The translations under genes and the position numbers were made by a program. This document shows positions 5,895 to 8,395 of a DNA stretch of 8,395 bases, in pieces (positions within the stretch are counted from its first letter, which is position 1; every line of letters starts with the position of its first letter). The stretch is from the NCBI GenBank assembly GCA_030616535.1, contig JAUWXE010000042.1, positions 1 to 8,395 of the forward strand, given 5' to 3'. The notes below the pieces were generated by a model. It worked only from the letters and a program-made list of their open reading frames with translations. It searched no databases and was not told where the DNA came from. This stretch comes from Candidatus Aerophobota bacterium (GTDB lineage Bacteria; Aerophobota; Aerophobia; Aerophobales; AE-B3A).

Positions 5895-6149
5895 GTGGCG
5901 ACAAAGATTGGACTGAGAAGGGTGGGGGCTAAAAAGATTCCTTTTTACCGCATAGTCGTAGCGGATTCACGTTCTTTATCCAAGGGAAGATTTATTGACC
6001 GATTGGGGTGGTACGATCCTCGCCAGAAAAAGGTGGAGGCAGACAAAGAAAAAATACTGGATTGGATAAGTAAAGGGGCAGAGCTTACAAATTCTGTGAA
6101 GAAGTTGTTGGTAAATTTTTCCATTGTTTCTCGCCATGAGATATCTTAA
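5895..6149 (+). CDS. rpsP: 30S ribosomal protein bS16
   Basis: The 84-residue product shows the bS16 core: KIGLRRVGAKKIPFYRIVVAD, then RFIDRLGWYDP, and an Asp/Trp-Ile segment followed by GAELTNSVKKLL. Length is normal. The start is a GTG at 5895, preceded by AAAGGAG (5881-5887) with 7 nt between, giving the expected MATKIGLRR N-terminus. bS16 stabilises the 5' domain of 16S rRNA during 30S assembly. It opens the familiar rpsP-(khpA)-(rimM)-trmD-rplS group and is followed by khpA after a 50-nt gap. Confidence 0.96.
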   Translation: MATKIGLRRVGAKKIPFYRIVVADSRSLSKGRFIDRLGWYDPRQKKVEADKEKILDWISKGAELTNSVKKLLVNFSIVSRHEIS

Positions 6150-6199
6150 GAGAGTTGGAAAAAGAAAAGGCTGAATCTGAGCTAAACAAGGAGGTTGAG

Positions 6200-6433
6200 A
6201 TGCGTGAGTTAGTGGAGTACATTGTCAAGCAGATAGTGGACGCTCCCGACGAGGTGAAAGTGCAGGAAATAAAGGCAGAGAAAGTCATTCTTCTGGAGAT
6301 TTCGGTGGCTAAAGAAGATATGGGTAAGGTGATTGGAAGAGGAGGTAGGGTGGCTAATGCCTTGCGGACAATTGTAGGGGCAGCTGCAGCTAAATTGAGA
6401 AAAAGGGTAATGTTGGAAATTCTGGAGGAATAA
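6200..6433 (+). CDS. khpA: KhpA-type KH-domain RNA-binding protein (YlqC/UPF0109)
   Basis: The 77-residue product has the family form: an N-terminal MRELVEYIVKQIVDAPDEV helix, then the type II KH domain with the GxxG loop in GKVIGRGGRVANALRTIV. KhpA binds RNA, often with KhpB, and is linked to sRNA and cell-division control in Gram-positive bacteria. I start it at ATG 6200 because AAGGAGG (6188-6194) lies 5 nt upstream and the length then matches the family. An in-frame TTG at 6155 would add 15 charged residues, but lacks comparable support. It occupies its usual place after rpsP; rimM, normally next, is absent and trmD follows after 9 nt. Confidence 0.94.
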   Translation: MRELVEYIVKQIVDAPDEVKVQEIKAEKVILLEISVAKEDMGKVIGRGGRVANALRTIVGAAAAKLRKRVMLEILEE

Positions 6434-6442
6434 GCATCTATA

Positions 6443-7204
6443 ATGCGAGTGGATATTATCACTCTATTTCCTTCTATGTTTCAGGGTCCTTTTGACGAGA
6501 GCATTATCAAAAGGGCCAGAAAAAAGGGGATTTTGGAAATTAATCTTCATAACTTACGCGAATTTGCCTATAACAAGCATCGGACAGTGGATGATTTACC
6601 TTTCGGAGGCGGGGTAGGTATGGTTATGAAGCCGGAACCTCTTTTTGAAGCAGTAGGGAAAATAAAGACTCAGACTGATGCCCCCTCCCGGGTTATCCTC
6701 CTCTCTCCTCAAGGGATACCTTTTTGTCAAGAAAAAGCGAAGGAACTTGCTAAGAAAGGAGCTCTGCTTTTAATTTGCGGGCATTACGAGGGTGTAGATG
6801 AGAGAGTAAGGGAGCATTTAGTAGATGAGGAAATATCGTTAGGGGACTACGTGCTCACGGGGGGAGAACTAGCAGCTATGGTAATTGTAGATGTGGTGGC
6901 CAGGATGCTTCCGGGAGTTTTAGGCTGCGAAGATTCGGCCAAGGAAGATTCCTTCTATCATGGTCTTTTGGACTACCCCCAATGGACAAGACCAGCTGAC
7001 TTCTGTGGCTGGCAAGTGCCGGAAGTGCTTCTATCTGGGAATCACTATCAGATCAAGCTATGGCGAAGAAAGAAAATGCTGGAGGTGACCTTGAGAAAGC
7101 GCCCCGATCTATTAAAAAAAATCAAGCCTAGTCAGGCCGATAAACAGCTATTAAGAGAAGTTAAAAAGAGATTGGCTGATGCAAACAAAGTTACAAAAAG
7201 TTGA
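6443..7204 (+). CDS. trmD: tRNA (guanine-N1)-methyltransferase TrmD
   Basis: TrmD transfers methyl from S-adenosylmethionine to G37 of tRNAs with G36, preventing +1 frameshifts. The 253-residue product shows the SPOUT knot motifs: MRVDIITLFP at the start, FGGGVGMVMKPEP (54-66), LICGHYEGVDERV (110-122) and the knot segment GDYVLTGGELAAMV (134-147). The E. coli catalytic positions R154 and D169 are conserved at the same numbers here, as is the downstream YPQWTRP. The last ~50 residues form the usual basic tRNA-binding helical domain. A GGAGGA lies inside the end of khpA (6424-6429), 13 nt before the ATG. The 3' end overlaps rplS by 26 nt. The call is secure. Confidence 0.98.
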   Translation: MRVDIITLFPSMFQGPFDESIIKRARKKGILEINLHNLREFAYNKHRTVDDLPFGGGVGMVMKPEPLFEAVGKIKTQTDAPSRVILLSPQGIPFCQEKAKELAKKGALLLICGHYEGVDERVREHLVDEEISLGDYVLTGGELAAMVIVDVVARMLPGVLGCEDSAKEDSFYHGLLDYPQWTRPADFCGWQVPEVLLSGNHYQIKLWRRKKMLEVTLRKRPDLLKKIKPSQADKQLLREVKKRLADANKVTKS

Positions 7205-7499
7205 GGAAAAACGGGTAAAAAAAGAGATTTCAGAGTTTCGCCCTGGAGATACTGTGGCTGTTCATCTTAGCATCCATGAAGGAAAAAGAGAGAGAACACA
7301 GGTTTTTGAGGGAATAGTTCTGAGAAGAAGAGGAGGGGGAATGGGGGAAACCTTTACCGTAAGAAAGGTCTCCTTTGGCATAGGGGTAGAAAGAATATTT
7401 CCGTTGCATTTGCCTTTAATTAAGAAAATAGAGGTAACCAAGCGGGGGAAGGAAAGAAGAGCTAATCTATCCTATCGAAGAGGGAGGATCAAAAAATGA
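7179..7499 (+). CDS. rplS: 50S ribosomal protein bL19
   Basis: The 106-residue product carries the bL19 signature: FRPGDTVAVHL (20-30), QVFEGIVLRRRGGGMGETFTVRKVSFGIGVER split over 41-72, and LSYRRGRIKK at the end. bL19 lies at the 30S-50S interface. ATG 7179 is chosen because the distance from it to FRPGD equals that in E. coli L19, although this makes it overlap trmD by 26 nt and leaves only a weak upstream ribosome site within trmD. The protein is about ten residues shorter at the C-terminus than the usual 115. The stop TGA overlaps the lepB ATG (ATGA, 7496-7499), a classic translational coupling overlap. Confidence 0.96.
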   Translation: MQTKLQKVEEKRVKKEISEFRPGDTVAVHLSIHEGKRERTQVFEGIVLRRRGGGMGETFTVRKVSFGIGVERIFPLHLPLIKKIEVTKRGKERRANLSYRRGRIKK

Positions 7500-8149
7500 A
7501 GAAAAGGCTCCTCCCCTGGATGAGAGAAACAGTTGAAACTATAGTTATTGCTTTTATTCTGGCCTTTTTAATACGCACATTCGTGGTACAGGCTTTCTAT
7601 ATCCCTTCCGGATCCATGCAACCAAATCTTCAAATAGGAGACCGTATTCTAGCATATAAGTTTCTTTATGGACTGAAAAATGTGAAAAGGGGCGATATAA
7701 TTGTTTTTAAGTTTCCTCTTAATCCTCGTAAAGACTTTATCAAAAGAGTGATTGGACTACCGGGGGACGTAATCAAGATAGAAAATAAGAAGGTTTACGT
7801 CAATGGTAAGCCACTGAGCGAGTCGTATATCATCCACAGAGATAAATGGAATACTGGTTTTCCTCGTGATGAATATCCTCCCACTCCGGTTTCTGCCGGA
7901 TCTTTGTTTATGCTCGGTGATAACCGAGATTCTAGTGACGATGGCCGCTATTGGGGATTTGTCCCGGCCAAGGACATAGTGGGGGAAGCATTCCTCATTT
8001 ACTGGCCCTTATGGCGAATCAGGATTATAAGAGGATTTTCTTACCAAGGACATATTGAGGGGGGAAATATCCCCCCTCAACGGCCCGATCGGCAGAGCCG
8101 AGGCTCGCTTCGCTCGTGCCAGTCGGGCCGGCACCCCTCTTTTTTCTGA
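7496..8149 (+). CDS. lepB: Signal peptidase I with an abnormal C-terminal tail
   Basis: This membrane Ser/Lys protease removes signal peptides from exported proteins. It has one N-terminal membrane segment (about residues 13-34), then the S26 motifs: box B PSGSMQP with nucleophile S40, box D DFIKRVIGLPGD with general base K83, and box E GDNRDSSDDGRYWGFVP (141-157). The conserved domain ends near WPLWRIRI (about 177). Roughly 35-40 further residues, rich in Arg, Ser, Pro and Gly, are encoded by a GC-rich palindromic block (8055-8145) and look unrelated to the family. The stop codon comes directly after that block's T run. The tail is therefore best read as a 3' structured element overlapping or inserted into the coding region. 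ATG 7496 overlaps the rplS stop. Activity should be intact because all catalytic boxes precede the tail. Confidence 0.95.
   Translation: MKKRLLPWMRETVETIVIAFILAFLIRTFVVQAFYIPSGSMQPNLQIGDRILAYKFLYGLKNVKRGDIIVFKFPLNPRKDFIKRVIGLPGDVIKIENKKVYVNGKPLSESYIIHRDKWNTGFPRDEYPPTPVSAGSLFMLGDNRDSSDDGRYWGFVPAKDIVGEAFLIYWPLWRIRIIRGFSYQGHIEGGNIPPQRPDRQSRGSLRSCQSGRHPSFF
8055..8080 (+). repeat. Perfect 11-bp GC-rich hairpin in the lepB 3' end
   Basis: TTGAGGGGGGA (8055-8065) and TCCCCCCTCAA (8070-8080) are exact complements around the loop AATA. The six-G and six-C runs are unlike anything nearby in this moderate-GC window. It sits after the last conserved lepB codons and directly abuts a second palindrome at 8081. 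No T run follows this hairpin itself. Confidence 0.85.
8081..8145 (+). terminator. Three-way-junction palindrome with T6 run, terminator-like
   Basis: The outer stem pairs CGGCCCGA (8081-8088) with TCGGGCCG (8123-8130). Inside it, with no unpaired bases between, are TCGGC-AGA-GCCGA (8089-8101) and a weaker arm GGC.CG/CG.GCC (8102-8120). After the outer stem come 9 nt (GCACCCCTC) and T6 (8140-8145). CCCCTC (8134-8139), just before the T run, could alternatively pair with GAGGGG at 8057-8062. The block may be an intrinsic terminator, or a mobile palindromic element that brought one. The 9-nt gap weakens the terminator reading. Confidence 0.5.
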
Positions 8150-8192
8150 TATCTCGTCTGCCTAGGTTTACTTGATAAGATGCAGAGAACTA

Positions 8193-8395
8193 TTGAAATT
8201 TCTATACCTTAAAATAAGAGGAAAGAGAATCATTAGTGGAAGAATCTCGTTAGGAAGGAGAGGAGAAGAGGCAGCAGTTGATTTTTTAAGAAAGAAGGGT
8301 TACAGGATTATCGAGAGAAATTATCGCTCTCGAGCCGGAGAGATAGACATAGTAGCAGAAGAAGGCAGCAGCTTAGCATTTGTAGAGGTAAAAAC
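8193..8395 (+). CDS. YraN/UPF0102 family endonuclease-like protein, 3' partial
   Basis: The frame runs off the right edge. It encodes LGRRGEEAAVDFLRKKGYRI, then the ERNYRSRAGEIDIVAEEG segment and FVEVKT, the complete N-terminal signature of UPF0102. The GEIDIV and VEVK elements are the D and ExK positions of the PD-(D/E)XK nuclease-like fold. The role is unknown in most species; in many genomes the gene follows rplS, lepB or rnhB, as here, though rnhB is absent. The start is uncertain because there is no ATG or GTG in frame upstream. TTG 8193 is my choice. TTG 8172, or an ATT at 8232 preceded by AAGAGGA (8216-8222), are alternatives. The frame is closed by a TAG at 8163. Confidence 0.88.
   Translation, partial: MKFLYLKIRGKRIISGRISLGRRGEEAAVDFLRKKGYRIIERNYRSRAGEIDIVAEEGSSLAFVEVK

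Noticed and set aside
6085..6462. Minus-strand frame of 125 codons, Ser/Thr/Ile-rich
   Set aside because: It is the antisense of rpsP and khpA, with biased composition and no family resemblance.
1..8395. CRISPR array, transposase, phage or defence genes
   Set aside because: No regularly spaced direct repeats and no recognisable mobile or defence proteins appear on either strand; the coding space is filled by core genes.

Overview
This is a bacterial housekeeping window of about 8.4 kb with every recognised gene on the + strand. G+C looks moderate (low forties percent by eye). Codons such as AGA/AGG for Arg and ATA for Ile are common, and ATG, GTG, TTG and apparently ATT are all used as starts. 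The M23 peptidase plus bactofilin pair suggests a bacterium that shapes its envelope with a bactofilin scaffold. The mix of a ThrRS without a TGS domain, a kinase-less PASTA protein in a ribosomal cluster and an rpsP-trmD cluster without rimM suggests a deep-branching or uncultivated lineage. I cannot name the phylum from the sequence alone.

Layout. Positions 1-1014 hold the C-terminal part of an M23 peptidase (cut by the left edge) and a bactofilin. Positions 1018-1168 hold tRNA-Cys(GCA) and tRNA-Val(GAC), both with encoded CCA, packed against the bactofilin stop codon. Positions 1264-4204 are the classical translation cluster thrS-infC-rpmI-rplT; infC appears to start at a non-canonical ATT codon, so its true N-terminus lies well upstream of the first ATG/GTG/TTG. 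Positions 4207-5877 hold a membrane-anchored three-PASTA protein and rpe. Positions 5895-7499 hold rpsP-khpA-trmD-rplS without rimM, followed by lepB (overlapping rplS by 4 nt) and the start of a YraN/UPF0102 gene cut by the right edge.

How they work together. The block from thrS to rplS is tightly packed, with gaps mostly under 60 nt and two overlaps. It looks like one or two long co-directional transcripts serving translation: aminoacylation, initiation, large and small subunit proteins and tRNA m1G37 methylation. The envelope and secretion genes (M23, bactofilin, PASTA, signal peptidase I) lie around and within it.

The least ordinary part is 8055-8145, a GC-rich structured block at the 3' end of lepB. 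It holds a perfect 11-bp hairpin followed without a gap by a three-way-junction palindrome and a T6 run. lepB reads through the whole block and takes its stop codon only after the T run. No defence system, CRISPR array, transposase or phage gene is visible. The window is mostly ordinary core genome with a few unusual regulatory or structural details.
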